64,000 bases of DNA from Flavobacteriales bacterium (GCA_016705545.1 JADIYA010000012.1:62001-126000), one strand, 5' to 3'. Positions 1 through 9,343 are shown, numbered from the stretch's first letter. Translations and numbers: made by a program. Notes: generated by a model not told the origin, from the sequence alone.

Positions 1-370
1 CAAGGTCGGCATCGCAAAGAATGCGCGCCAGCTTGTTCCGGGGGCTCTGCGGGATGCGCGTGGACATGATCATATCGCAGATCAGCTCAATCTGCCGCTC
101 GTTGAAGCCGAAGCCTGGCAGGACTTCTTTCACTATTCGGCAACCAGCTTCTTCATGGTCCGTGTCCTGCGTCAGGAAACCAGCATCATGATAAAGCGCG
201 GCGATCTTCAAGATCACCAGCCCTTCCCCATCGACACCTTCTTGCTCCGCGATGCTGATGGCACTTGCGTACACGTCCAAGGTGTGCTCCAGACTATGAT
301 AGGATCGTTCAATGGGCAGCCGCGTTCGCAACTGCTCCAGGATATACGCCCTCGCACCGCTGGAGTCCAT
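1..370 (-). CDS. HD-domain phosphohydrolase, partial (3' end outside window)
   Basis: Reading from the ATG at 370 towards position 1 the frame stays open to the window edge, so only about 123 N-terminal residues are visible. The segment AALYHDAGFLTQDTDHEEAG carries the HD motif, an upstream H (SYHSLEHTLDVY) supplies another metal ligand, and the end (LARILCDADL) fits the last conserved Asp of a metal-dependent HD phosphohydrolase. Substrate cannot be told from this. It is divergent from the sensor kinase at 512. A weak -7-like TATATTG lies about a dozen bases before the start. The opposite strand has an open frame through this stretch, but the HD motif makes this strand the convincing one. 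Confidence 0.8.
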   Translation of the reverse strand, partial: MDSSGARAYILEQLRTRLPIERSYHSLEHTLDVYASAISIAEQEGVDGEGLVILKIAALYHDAGFLTQDTDHEEAGCRIVKEVLPGFGFNERQIELICDMIMSTRIPQSPRNKLARILCDADL

Positions 371-437
371 GGGATGAGCGGGCAATATAGAAACAGCGCC
401 GCATGGCCTTTACGTGGACTTCAAGCGCTGCTATCAT

Positions 438-457
438 ATTGCCCACATGTGGGTAAT
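438..457. promoter_or_regulatory. 20-bp near-perfect palindrome, candidate operator
   Basis: ATTGCCCACATGTGGGTAAT matches its own reverse complement at 18 of 20 positions. It lies in the 141-bp divergent intergenic region between the HD-domain gene and the sensor kinase, upstream of the kinase -7 box at 499. A dimeric regulator site is the natural reading, but no regulator is known to me for it. Confidence 0.4.
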
Positions 458-470
458 GCTGCTCTAGGTA

Positions 471-479
471 CCCCCCCCC
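471..479. repeat. C9 homopolymer in divergent intergenic region
   Basis: A run of nine C residues lies between the palindrome at 438-457 and the kinase -7 box at 499. Such a tract is prone to slippage and to sequencing error. It lies about 20 bp upstream of the -7 box, where length changes could alter promoter spacing. Confidence 0.6.
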
Positions 480-498
480 GGTTCGGATCACCTTCGGG

Positions 499-506
499 TA
501 CCTTCG
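499..506 (+). promoter_or_regulatory. -7-like box TACCTTCG of the sensor kinase
   Basis: TACCTTCG fits the Bacteroidota -7 pattern TAnnTTTG with C for the third T. Only five bases (CAGCC) separate it from the ATG at 512, so transcription would start at or next to the start codon. Confidence 0.5.
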
Positions 507-511
507 CAGCC

Positions 512-1435
512 ATGGCACGATCGGCGAACCGCTCGTTATGGCTTTTGGGCGCTGCCATGGCCTACATCATCGCGCAATTCGGCTGGTGGGCTCTCCTCTT
601 GCTGCGGCGCGAAGAGGAGATCGCACGCTTATCGGGGCAGGAACTAGGCCACCAAGCACGCAGGCTCATGGTGCTGGGTGAAGCAAGCGTCGCGCTGATG
701 ATCCTTGGTGTCGTGCTCGTCATCGCATTCCTGGCTATTCGCCGCGACCTGCGATTGGCGGCCATGCAGCGCAATTTCCTGCTTGCCATCACCCATGAGC
801 TACGCACCCCGATCGCTTCGATGAAACTGCAGATGCAGACACTCTCCCGGCCGGGGTTGAGCCCATCCGATGCACGCGCACTCCAGGCGTTGGCCATCGA
901 GGAGGCTGATCGACTCACGGCGCTGACCGACAAAGTCCTTGCTGCCACTGCTGAAGGAACTGTCCAGATTCCCTTGCTCAAAGAGCCTGTGAATGCCGCT
1001 GAAGTGGTGCGCGGCGTGGTGTGGCGTGCGCAACAGCGCGATGGCTCAGCGCACGAATGGCTATTGGACGCGCCAGCTGTCTTGCAGGTGAATGCTGATC
1101 CGCAGGCACTCAGGAGTATAGCCGAGAACCTGATAGAGAATGCCATGAAGTACGCCCCGGGGGGCACCACCATCGAGGTGATGGTCAGTGACACGGAAAC
1201 AGCTTGGCGCTTGCGCGTGATTGACCATGGCCCCGGCATTCCGCTGGCCGAGCGCAGCAAGGTCTTCGAGCGCTTCTACCGGCTGGGTGATGAGGCTACC
1301 CGCAATCATCGAGGCACCGGGCTGGGGCTCTTCGTCGTGCAGCGCCTCGTTCAGCGCCACGGCGGACGCATCGAATTGGGGGACACCGACCCGCACGGGG
1401 CTACTTTCGTGGCCACTTTCCCGAAAACCACGTGA
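512..1435 (+). CDS. Sensor histidine kinase (HisKA/HATPase)
   Basis: A 307-residue membrane histidine kinase. Two transmembrane segments lie near residues 9-31 and 53-77 and flank a very short periplasmic part of about 20 residues. The H-box ITHELRTP holds the phospho-accepting His95. The N-box NLIENAMKY (about 206-214), G1 DHGPGIP (about 238) and G2 GTGLGLF (about 268) are intact. The frame is open upstream to 155, but that part overlaps the HD gene promoter, so I chose ATG 512, which also follows a -7 box by five bases. No response regulator is adjacent. The stop overlaps the gpmI start by one base, so the two are probably co-transcribed. The signal sensed is unknown. Confidence 0.9.
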   Translation: MARSANRSLWLLGAAMAYIIAQFGWWALLLLRREEEIARLSGQELGHQARRLMVLGEASVALMILGVVLVIAFLAIRRDLRLAAMQRNFLLAITHELRTPIASMKLQMQTLSRPGLSPSDARALQALAIEEADRLTALTDKVLAATAEGTVQIPLLKEPVNAAEVVRGVVWRAQQRDGSAHEWLLDAPAVLQVNADPQALRSIAENLIENAMKYAPGGTTIEVMVSDTETAWRLRVIDHGPGIPLAERSKVFERFYRLGDEATRNHRGTGLGLFVVQRLVQRHGGRIELGDTDPHGATFVATFPKTT

Positions 1436-2958
1436 TGTCGAAGAAAGCCGTGCTCATCATCCTCGATGGCTGGGGCATCGGCTCTGGCGATGGAAGCGAT
1501 GCGATTGCCAAGGCGCGCACGCCATTCTATGATTCTTTGATGGCAAGCGCTCCGCACGCCACGTTGCGCACCGATGGACTTCATGTGGGTTTGCCTGCGG
1601 GCCAGATGGGCAACAGCGAGGTTGGGCATCTCAACATCGGCGCCGGGCGCGTGGTGCATCAGGACCTTGTGCGGATCGACCTGGCCATCGCTGACGGCAG
1701 CCTTGGCTACAACCCCTCGCTCCAGGCTGCATTTGACCAGGCCCGCAAGCCCGGCCGCCGCCTTCACCTGATGGGCCTGCTTTCTGATGGTGGGGTTCAC
1801 AGCATGCGAACGCACGCCGAAGCGATCTGTCGGCTTGCTCAAGCCTCCGGCGTAAAAGAGACACTGGTGCATGCATTCACTGATGGGCGGGATACCGATC
1901 CGCATAGCGGCCGTCCTTGCATGGAGCGCTTCCTGCAAGGAATCGACGGAACCGGCGCTCGCGTGGCCAGCCTGATCGGGAGGTACTATGCGATGGACCG
2001 CGATAAGCGATGGGAGCGCGTGAAAGTGGCCTACGACCTCCTCGTGCATGGCACCGGCACTCCCGTGCACACGCCCTTGGAGGCCTTCGACCGCAGCTAC
2101 GCCGAAGGAATCACGGATGAATTCATGAAACCGCACGCCATCGTCGATGAACACGGTCGACCATTGGCCATGATCGCTGAAGGCGACGCCGTCATCTGCT
2201 TCAACTTCCGCACGGACCGCTGCCGCGAGATCACGCAGGCGCTCACCCAGCAGGCCTATCCCGAGCAGGACATGGTCCCCTTGCGGCTCCATTACTCCAC
2301 GATGACGGAGTATGACGCGACCTACCGGAATGTGCATCCGCTCTTCCGCAAAGACGATCTCCGCATGACCTTGGGCGAAGCCGTGAGCCTCGCAGGCCGT
2401 CAGCAGATCCGTATCGCTGAAACGGAGAAGTACCCGCACGTCACCTTTTTCTTCAGCGGTGGCCGCGAAGCACCGTTCCCGGGTGAGCGCCGCCTGATGC
2501 TGCCTTCACCCAAAGTGGCCACGTACGACCTCCAACCCACCATGAGCGCCCAGGCCATCGTCGATGCCATCTTGCCCGAGCTGCGAATCGGCTCCCCGGA
2601 CCTCGTGGTGCTCAACTTCGCTAATCCTGACATGGTAGGCCACACGGGAGTATTCGATGCCATCGTGCAAGCCGTAGAGACCACCGATGGGTGCGCACGG
2701 CAAGTAGCCGAAGCTGCGCGTGGATCGGGCTACCAAGTGCTGATCATCGCCGACCACGGCAATGCCGACAAGGCTTTGAACGCCGATGGCTCGCCCAACA
2801 CCGCGCACACCACGAACCCGGTGCCGGTGATCGCGATTGCCGATGGACCCTTGCGCCTGCGCGATGGGATCCTGGCCGATGTGGCCCCTACCCTCCTCGA
2901 TTTGATGGGAATGGAAAAGCCCGTCGAGATGACGGGCTCTTCGCTGATCGATAGATAA
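1435..2958 (+). CDS. gpmI: 2,3-bisphosphoglycerate-independent phosphoglycerate mutase
   Basis: Cytoplasmic glycolytic enzyme that interconverts 3- and 2-phosphoglycerate through a phosphoserine intermediate, using two Mn ions. The 507-residue product has the family length. LIILDGWG near the N-terminus gives the metal-binding Asp, MGNSEVGH carries the catalytic Ser61, TDGRDT and DHGNAD are further conserved blocks. The frame permits GTG at 1432, but ATG 1435 gives the canonical N-terminus MSKKAVLI and forms a TGATG junction with the kinase. It is convergent with the secreted protein gene whose stop is at 2963, with only four bases between. Confidence 0.97.
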   Translation: MSKKAVLIILDGWGIGSGDGSDAIAKARTPFYDSLMASAPHATLRTDGLHVGLPAGQMGNSEVGHLNIGAGRVVHQDLVRIDLAIADGSLGYNPSLQAAFDQARKPGRRLHLMGLLSDGGVHSMRTHAEAICRLAQASGVKETLVHAFTDGRDTDPHSGRPCMERFLQGIDGTGARVASLIGRYYAMDRDKRWERVKVAYDLLVHGTGTPVHTPLEAFDRSYAEGITDEFMKPHAIVDEHGRPLAMIAEGDAVICFNFRTDRCREITQALTQQAYPEQDMVPLRLHYSTMTEYDATYRNVHPLFRKDDLRMTLGEAVSLAGRQQIRIAETEKYPHVTFFFSGGREAPFPGERRLMLPSPKVATYDLQPTMSAQAIVDAILPELRIGSPDLVVLNFANPDMVGHTGVFDAIVQAVETTDGCARQVAEAARGSGYQVLIIADHGNADKALNADGSPNTAHTTNPVPVIAIADGPLRLRDGILADVAPTLLDLMGMEKPVEMTGSSLIDR

Positions 2959-2962
2959 GCAC

Positions 2963-5188
2963 TCAGCGCCAGCCGTTGCGCAGGATCGTCAGGTGCCCCG
3001 TGTAGGGCTCATCCTTCTTATTGGAGAGGATCACCTCATAGAAGTAGGTGCCATCCGGGAGTTCATCACCATCCCATTGATTCTGGTAGTTGCTTGCCTC
3101 ATAGACCAGCTGGCCCCAGCGGTTGTAGATGCGCACCGTGTTGCTTGTGTAAGTGATCCCATCGATCACGAAACGGTCGTTGTATCCATCGCCGTTGGGC
3201 GAGAACACGTTGGGTACGATCACGTCACAGATCAAAGAAATGGTGACCACATCCTGCACGGACCTTCCGCAGCCGTCTGTCACCGTCACGGTGTAATTGG
3301 CGAACTCATTCATGCTGACATAGGTCGATGGACCATCGGTGCCATTGGACCAGGAGTAGCTCAGGGAGCCGACGCCGCCCGTGGCAAGGGCCGTGATGAG
3401 CATGCTATCGGGCAGGCATTCCACCGTGAAATCCTCCGTGGTCACGAAGATCAACGGCGCGTCGATGATGGTGATCGTCACACTCGCCGAAGTGGTGCGG
3501 CCACAGCTATCGGTGTAGGTGCCTGTGATCGTCACCGTCTCGCCGTCATCAGGGATGTTATCCTCAATCGGGTTGAAGGGCACAATCGTGTTCAGCACGC
3601 CGTCTGGGATGACCAAGGAGCTGTTCCACACGAAATCGCTTCCATTGCTGGCTGCTCCACTGAACGTGATGGTGATGGGCACATCTCCAGGCACGCCTTG
3701 GGGGCGGATGAAATTGACGCCGGTATTGTCGCAGGACTCCATGACGGTACCTGGGCCCACCAGGGCCATATTCAGCGGCGGCAACGGATCCAATTCAACG
3801 AAGAACTGCGCGATGGCCGTGGTGCCGCAATCATCCGTGACAGTTGCCGTGTAAACGGCACTGTTGTTCGGGCTCACTGTGATGCTGTTGCCCGTCTGGC
3901 CATTCGACCAGGAAATCGCGTAAGGCGGGTAACCACCCGAGAATGTCGGGGTGAGCGTCGCAGAGCCTCCACAGGGTATCTGCGCGAGACCTCCCACGAT
4001 GACCAATTGCGGTGGTTGAATGATGGTGAAGATGAACTCGTTCGTGATGGTGATGCCCGCGCAAGGGCTCGGACTGATCAAGGTGAGGATGATGGTCTCG
4101 TCTCCATCCACATCAATGGGGCAGTTGAACGTAAAGGTCTGCAAGGAATCGCCCGGGTAGAACACGAGCGAATCGGGGAAGGCAGGCACGTAATCGACCC
4201 CACCGGTTGCCGTGCCGCCTGTGACGATATACACCACGCTGGTATCGGTACCGGCCCCGGTCTGAGCGAAGTTGATCGTGACCGGGTAGCAGCTCTCCAC
4301 GATCGTGTTGGTACCGATGATGCCAGGGCCAGGTGACAGGGTGGGTACGAAAGGCGTGCTGGTGAAGCTGCCGGCCTCAAGGAACACACCGCTGTCGAAG
4401 GCGCTGTCCGATCCGTCACCAATGGCCATTTTGATGTGATAGGTCTGACCGCATTGCACGGGCCAGCGCGCGGTGAGCACCACGGTGAAGCCATCGTAGC
4501 AGATGCTGGTGCCAGCGCCATTGTTCACATAGTATACGCTGTTATTCGTCCAATTGGGGTCGGCGGCAGCGCAGGTGGCGGCCTGTCCGCCCGAGGTGCC
4601 CGGCACGCCAGGGTTCACGGTATTGATGGCGATTGGGATGGAGGAGTTCGGTACCAACGCGATGTTGATGGCGCTGTTCTGGTAGGGTCCGGCTATGCCC
4701 GGGCCGCTGAGGAAGAAACCGAAGGCATCGTTGAAGGTGGTGCACACGTACTCGGGGTACTCCTCCGAGCCGAAGACGTATCGGAACTTCACGGTATCGC
4801 CCTCGGGAACGAAATCGAATTCGAGCACTGCGCGGTCATTGATGGTCTGGTTCGCGAGAAGCGCCAGATCAGGATCGCTTCCCGTACTGTTGGTCCCGCT
4901 CGCGAAGAAGGAAGCGGCCCCTGCCACCCCTTGCGTGACGCCGCTCGTGAGCAGTACACCGGCAGGTAGGCCCAAATTGGTGCCCGACTCCGTGAAACTC
5001 GCGCTTCCGGCTTGCGCCGCAGCCGGTGAGAGCACGCCATTGTAGCTGATGTTGCTCACCACCACGCCGGTGCCCAGCAATACATCCTGCACGAGCTGGG
5101 TCGGGGTGAGCTGATCGTCCACCACAAGTTGTGCGTGCCCAATGCCGCTGCCCAGCAGCATGAGGCCTATCGAGAAAATTCGCTTCAT
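2963..5188 (-). CDS. Choice-of-anchor L domain protein with gliding-motility C-terminal domain
   Basis: Secreted protein of 741 residues. ATG 5188 gives a signal peptide (MKRIFSIGLMLLGSGIGHAQ); longer in-frame starts up to 5221 add an unlikely extension. A choice-of-anchor L domain follows (GSDPDLALLANQTINDRAVL, FRYVFGSEEYPEYV), then Calx-beta-like (GTDTSVVYIVTGGTATGGVDY) and PKD/SprB-like repeats (YSWSNGT). The C-terminus (VPNVFSPNGDGYNDRFVI ... IYNRWGQLVYE ... WDG) is the gliding-motility-associated or T9SS type B sorting domain, so the protein is expected to leave the cell through T9SS. It lies 16 bp after a longer paralog on the same strand, evidently a tandem duplicate in one operon. Role (adhesion or surface coat) is inference. 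Confidence 0.9.
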   Translation of the reverse strand: MKRIFSIGLMLLGSGIGHAQLVVDDQLTPTQLVQDVLLGTGVVVSNISYNGVLSPAAAQAGSASFTESGTNLGLPAGVLLTSGVTQGVAGAASFFASGTNSTGSDPDLALLANQTINDRAVLEFDFVPEGDTVKFRYVFGSEEYPEYVCTTFNDAFGFFLSGPGIAGPYQNSAINIALVPNSSIPIAINTVNPGVPGTSGGQAATCAAADPNWTNNSVYYVNNGAGTSICYDGFTVVLTARWPVQCGQTYHIKMAIGDGSDSAFDSGVFLEAGSFTSTPFVPTLSPGPGIIGTNTIVESCYPVTINFAQTGAGTDTSVVYIVTGGTATGGVDYVPAFPDSLVFYPGDSLQTFTFNCPIDVDGDETIILTLISPSPCAGITITNEFIFTIIQPPQLVIVGGLAQIPCGGSATLTPTFSGGYPPYAISWSNGQTGNSITVSPNNSAVYTATVTDDCGTTAIAQFFVELDPLPPLNMALVGPGTVMESCDNTGVNFIRPQGVPGDVPITITFSGAASNGSDFVWNSSLVIPDGVLNTIVPFNPIEDNIPDDGETVTITGTYTDSCGRTTSASVTITIIDAPLIFVTTEDFTVECLPDSMLITALATGGVGSLSYSWSNGTDGPSTYVSMNEFANYTVTVTDGCGRSVQDVVTISLICDVIVPNVFSPNGDGYNDRFVIDGITYTSNTVRIYNRWGQLVYEASNYQNQWDGDELPDGTYFYEVILSNKKDEPYTGHLTILRNGWR

Positions 5189-5204
5189 CACGTTCGGTTG
5201 TTGT

Positions 5205-7844
5205 TCAATTCTGGCTTCCACGCAACAAGGTCAAATGCCCCATGCCGTCAACCGGCGGGAAGTAATGCCCCTCCGCGCGGTACTTGTAAACGTACACGCC
5301 CGTAGGTGCCGGTGATCCGCCGTAGGTGCCATCCCAAGGTGCAAGGATATCAGACGTCGTGTAAATGAGCTCGCCCCAGCGGTTGAAGATCTGCATCTCG
5401 AAACTTTCAATGTAGTGACCATTGGGACCGAAGAACTCATTCCAACCGTCGCCATCAGGGCTGAAAGCGTTGGGGAAGTAGATGTGCGCAGGTGGCTTCA
5501 GCAGCAGTGAATCCTCGCCGTGGCAGCCATTGGGCGTCACAATCTTCAAGTTCACCCAGTGCTCTTCGAGGTCGAGGTAGCTGTGTCGCACCTCATCGCT
5601 GCGGTAGCGGGTGCCATCGCCCATATCCCAGATCCAGGTGCGCGCATAAGGCAATGTCGCTGCCAGAAGGTACCAGTCGTCTTGGCCCTCATTCACTTCA
5701 ACGATGTCAACGGACACGTGCTCTACGTCCACTTCAGTCTTGCCGAAACGCACTTCGCCGCACTGGTCGCGCACCATCACTTGGTACTCAGTGAACTCAT
5801 TCGGGCTCACCCAGTAGAGCGGGTCGGTGAGGCTGTCTTCACCGGACCAAAGGATATGGTAATAACCGCTGCCTCCATTCACCAAGGCATGGATCATGGT
5901 GCTGTCGCCAGCGCACAGGACATGATCCGGGACCATGGTAAGCACGAAGGGGTCATAAATCGGCATAACGCCATTCACCGAGGTCACACCGGTGTAGCCG
6001 CATTGATCATTGGCGGTAACGATGTATGGCGTGGTGGTGAAGACAGGAACCGTTATGGTCCAGCCCGTGCCTATGACTGAACCGTTCGGGTCGGTCCAGG
6101 TCCAATCATACACTCCGTTCCCACCTGTGATGCCCGTAATGGTGAGCGTGGTGCTATCACCTGCGCAAATCACGCTCTGGTCTCCATCGGTGGTGATCTC
6201 AATGTCCGGCAATGGCACCGTGCCCACTTGCACGCTGTCGGAAATGCTGGTGCCGCAGCCCTCGCTCACCGTAACGGTGTAATAGACCGGCGGCGTCGAA
6301 GAGGGAACGTTCAGCACTGGTGAATTGCCTAAAGGAACACCGGCTAAGCTCCACTGATAGCTGAATACGCCATCACCGCCAGTGACGCTCAGCACAGAGA
6401 TATCGCCATTCCCCAAGCAGTCAATCAATGTGTCGGGCCACACCACGAGGTCCAGCGGGGGATAAATGGGCAATGTGACGGTGAAGTCGGCTGAGACGGG
6501 CTCGATGTTGCAGATATCAGAGACGGTGACCGTGAAAACCGTGGTTACGGCAGGGGACGCGTTGATCGTAGCAGTGGTCTCGCCAGTGCTCCAATCATAG
6601 GTGTACTGGCCCATTCCGCCGGATACCGACGGTATCAAAAGGTTGTTCTGCCCGCAGATGCTCGGGATGTTTGCCCCGGTCACAACAAGCGGAGGCGGGC
6701 TATCGATGTTGAATGTGAAATTGGTCTGAAGCACCAAACCCGCACAAGCCACCAGCTGCTCGATAGTGATCACGATGGTCTCAGGGCCGTCCGGATCGAT
6801 AGGCACGTCGAAGATGATGCTCAGGGCTTCCACATTCTCGGGGAAGATCAGCTGCGAAGGGAAAACATAGGTGTAATCGACCCCTGGGGTAGCGGTGCCA
6901 CCTATCATGATGTCCACGGTATCCACCTCTGAGGTGTCGCCGAGGCGGGTGAAGACCAATTCCACCGGGTTGCATCCCTCGAGCATGGTAGTGCCGATGA
7001 TACCGGTGCTTTGCGACAAGGTGGGAAGCACTTGCCCTGTGCTCACGAAACTGCCGGCTTCAAGGAATACCGCGCTATCGAAGGTGCTGTCCAGCGCATC
7101 ACCGATGCCTAGCTTGATGTGATAAGTCTGACCACACTGTACCAGCGCCGTGGCTTGCATCACCACGGTCATGCCATCGAATACAACGGTGGTGCCGCCC
7201 GTGTTGTCCACATAGAAACTGGCATTCTGTGCAGGGCATCCGGCATTCGTCGGGTTGTTGTTCAACCCATTATTCACGTTGTTGATCGTCACCGGCACAG
7301 TGGTGCCGGGAATGAGGGCGATGTTGGCGGAACCACCGCTGTACGGCCCAGCGATCCCAGGGCCGCTCAGGAAGAAACCGATCGCATCGGTGAACGAACC
7401 AACGTACTCCGGATACTCCTCCGATGCGAAGACGAAGCGGAACTTCAGCGTGTCACCCGTCGGGATGAAGTCGAATTCCAGGACAGCCCGGTCGTTGATT
7501 GTGCCACCGGAGATGCTCACCAGGTCCGGGTCGCTCCCAGTGCCGTTCGCATTACCGCTGAAACCTGACTGCGGCCCAGCCACAGCGGTAGCCTGACCAG
7601 AGGACAGGATCAATCCGGCGGACAACCCGAGATTGCTATTGCTCGTGGTGAACGACCCACTGCCGATCACGTTCGCTGCAGGGTCCAGGACACCATTGTA
7701 GCGGACGTTGAACGCCTGCACGCCATTGCCTAGAAGCACGTCGTTCACCAATTGGGCTGGTGTCTGCGTGCTATTAACAACCAGTTGGGCATTCAGTGAA
7801 ATGCCCATCGAAAGGGCGGCGATCGTAAGTAGTGGTGCCTTCAT
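5205..7844 (-). CDS. Choice-of-anchor L domain protein with gliding-motility C-terminal domain, larger paralog
   Basis: Secreted protein of 879 residues starting at ATG 7844 with signal peptide MKAPLLTIAALSMGISLNAQ. The N-terminal choice-of-anchor L domain (GSDPDLVSISGGTINDRAVL, FRFVFASEEYPEYV) is closely similar to that of its neighbour at 2963-5188. Then come a Calx-beta-like part (MIGGTATPGVDYTYVF), SprB/PKD-like repeats (YDWSTGE, YQWSLAG, YDWTWTD) and one PKD domain (TWIWDMGDGTRYRSDEVRHSY). It ends with FPNAFSPDGDGWNEFFGP, IFNRWGELIYTT and WDGTY, a T9SS type B sorting domain. First gene of a two-gene operon. A -7-like TACTTTTC at 7867-7874 precedes the start by 22 nt. Confidence 0.9.
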   Translation of the reverse strand: MKAPLLTIAALSMGISLNAQLVVNSTQTPAQLVNDVLLGNGVQAFNVRYNGVLDPAANVIGSGSFTTSNSNLGLSAGLILSSGQATAVAGPQSGFSGNANGTGSDPDLVSISGGTINDRAVLEFDFIPTGDTLKFRFVFASEEYPEYVGSFTDAIGFFLSGPGIAGPYSGGSANIALIPGTTVPVTINNVNNGLNNNPTNAGCPAQNASFYVDNTGGTTVVFDGMTVVMQATALVQCGQTYHIKLGIGDALDSTFDSAVFLEAGSFVSTGQVLPTLSQSTGIIGTTMLEGCNPVELVFTRLGDTSEVDTVDIMIGGTATPGVDYTYVFPSQLIFPENVEALSIIFDVPIDPDGPETIVITIEQLVACAGLVLQTNFTFNIDSPPPLVVTGANIPSICGQNNLLIPSVSGGMGQYTYDWSTGETTATINASPAVTTVFTVTVSDICNIEPVSADFTVTLPIYPPLDLVVWPDTLIDCLGNGDISVLSVTGGDGVFSYQWSLAGVPLGNSPVLNVPSSTPPVYYTVTVSEGCGTSISDSVQVGTVPLPDIEITTDGDQSVICAGDSTTLTITGITGGNGVYDWTWTDPNGSVIGTGWTITVPVFTTTPYIVTANDQCGYTGVTSVNGVMPIYDPFVLTMVPDHVLCAGDSTMIHALVNGGSGYYHILWSGEDSLTDPLYWVSPNEFTEYQVMVRDQCGEVRFGKTEVDVEHVSVDIVEVNEGQDDWYLLAATLPYARTWIWDMGDGTRYRSDEVRHSYLDLEEHWVNLKIVTPNGCHGEDSLLLKPPAHIYFPNAFSPDGDGWNEFFGPNGHYIESFEMQIFNRWGELIYTTSDILAPWDGTYGGSPAPTGVYVYKYRAEGHYFPPVDGMGHLTLLRGSQN

Positions 7845-7866
7845 AGGTAGGGGTGCCGAGGCGTTG

Positions 7867-7874
7867 GAAAAGTA
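7867..7874 (-). promoter_or_regulatory. -7-like box TACTTTTC for the secreted-protein operon
   Basis: Matches TAnnTTTG except the last base, read on the minus strand, 22 nt before ATG 7844. It sits back to back with the promoter of the dipeptidase. Confidence 0.4.
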
Positions 7875-7935
7875 GGGCTTCCGGACCATTCCATGACCAA
7901 AGCGCCGTAAGGAAGGTTGCCCAACAGCCCGCACC

Positions 7936-7943
7936 TATCTTCG
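7936..7943 (+). promoter_or_regulatory. -7-like box TATCTTCG of the dipeptidase
   Basis: TATCTTCG followed by GCGGCC, the same arrangement seen before other genes here. It supports a start downstream of this point, that is GTG 7967, not the in-frame codons further upstream. Confidence 0.45.
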
Positions 7944-7966
7944 GCGGCCACCAAACACCCTCTACC

Positions 7967-9328
7967 GTGCATCCCATCGACGCCTACATCGAGAGCCATA
8001 AAGACCGCTTCCTCAACGAGTTGCTCGACCTTCTGCGCATTCCCAGCGTGAGCGCCGACCCCGCCTATAAGGCCGATGTGGCCCGCTGCGCCGAAGCCGT
8101 GAAGCAGCGGATGCAAGAGGCCGGCATGGACAAGGTGGAGGTCTGCCCCACCAAGGGCCACCCCATCGTATATGGTGAGAAGATCATCGACCCCGCCAAG
8201 CCTACGGTGCTGGTCTACGGCCACTACGACGTGCAGCCGCCCGACCCGCTCGATCTCTGGCACAACGGCCCATTCGACCCGGTGATCAAGGACGGCCTCA
8301 TCTACGCCCGCGGCAGCGCCGACGACAAGGGCCAGTTCTACATGCATGTGAAGGCCATCGAGGCCATGATGAAGACCAACGGCCTCCCTTGCAACGTGAA
8401 GGTGATGATTGAGGGCGAGGAGGAAGTGGGCAGCGACAACCTGGGCATCTTCGTTTCGCAGAACAAGGATCGGCTGAAGGCCGACGTGGTTCTGATCAGC
8501 GACACAGCCATGATCGCGAATGATTGCCCAAGCATCAACACCGGGCTGCGCGGCCTGAGCTATGTTGAAGTGGAAGTAACCGGCCCGAACCGCGACCTGC
8601 ATAGCGGAGTGTATGGCGGCGCGGTGGCCAATCCTATCAACGCCCTGTGCGAGATGATCGCGAGCATGCATGATGCCGATCGCCGAGTGACCATCCCGGG
8701 ATTCTACGATGCCGTGGTCGAACTCAGCGCCACCGAACGCAAGGCCCTTGCCGAAGCTCCATTCAATGAAGAGGAATACAAGAAGGACCTCGGCATCGAT
8801 GCTGTGCGCGGGGAGAAGGGCTACACCAGCGAAGAGCGCAGCAGCATCCGTCCCACCCTCGATGTGAACGGCATCTGGGGAGGCTACATCGGGGAGGGCG
8901 CAAAGACGGTGCTCCCTTCTAAGGCTTTCGCCAAGCTGAGCATGCGCCTCGTGCCCAACCAGAAGAGCGATGCCATCACCAAGCTCTTCAAGGACCACTT
9001 CGAGAAAATCGCGCCTCCCGGCGTGAAAGTGGTGGTGCGCCCGCACCACGGTGGCGAAGCGGCGGTGACACCCATCGACAGCCCGGCTTACCTCGCTGCC
9101 AGCAAGGCCATGGAAGAGACTTTCGGGAAGAAGCCCATCCCTACACGCGGCGGTGGCTCCATCCCCATCGTGGCGCTCTTCGAACAGGAACTTGGATTGA
9201 AGACCGTGCTCTTCGGATTCGGGCTCGACTCGGATAACATCCACAGCCCGAACGAAAAGTACGGCGTGTTCAACTACTTCCAGGGCATCCGAACCATCCC
9301 GCGGTTCTTCCAGCACTTCGCCGGGTAA
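7967..9328 (+). CDS. M20 family dipeptidase
   Basis: Zinc metallopeptidase of the M20/CNDP-like dipeptidase family, cytoplasmic, cleaving dipeptides. About 453 residues, the usual length. Metal-binding blocks are VLVYGHYDVQPPDP (His near residue 86), GSADDKGQ (bridging Asp) and EGEEEVGS (catalytic Glu and metal ligand); the dimerisation insert includes GPNRDLHSGVYGG. The frame is open to 7853, but this would cross the promoter box at 7936-7943, and homologues begin near HPIDAYIESHKDRF, so GTG 7967 is chosen. Followed by hairpins before a convergent small gene. Confidence 0.93.
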   Translation: MHPIDAYIESHKDRFLNELLDLLRIPSVSADPAYKADVARCAEAVKQRMQEAGMDKVEVCPTKGHPIVYGEKIIDPAKPTVLVYGHYDVQPPDPLDLWHNGPFDPVIKDGLIYARGSADDKGQFYMHVKAIEAMMKTNGLPCNVKVMIEGEEEVGSDNLGIFVSQNKDRLKADVVLISDTAMIANDCPSINTGLRGLSYVEVEVTGPNRDLHSGVYGGAVANPINALCEMIASMHDADRRVTIPGFYDAVVELSATERKALAEAPFNEEEYKKDLGIDAVRGEKGYTSEERSSIRPTLDVNGIWGGYIGEGAKTVLPSKAFAKLSMRLVPNQKSDAITKLFKDHFEKIAPPGVKVVVRPHHGGEAAVTPIDSPAYLAASKAMEETFGKKPIPTRGGGSIPIVALFEQELGLKTVLFGFGLDSDNIHSPNEKYGVFNYFQGIRTIPRFFQHFAG

Positions 9329-9343
9329 GAACTTGGCGAGGTT

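Noticed and set aside
155..511. N-terminal extension of the sensor kinase frame
   Set aside because: Overlaps the HD-domain gene on the other strand and the divergent promoter; ATG 512 has a correctly placed -7 box.
7841..9316. Long open frame on the minus strand through the dipeptidase gene (about 490 codons)
   Set aside because: It is antisense to a well-supported M20 dipeptidase and is rich in His, Val, Glu and Ala as expected from complementing G/C third positions. No motif.
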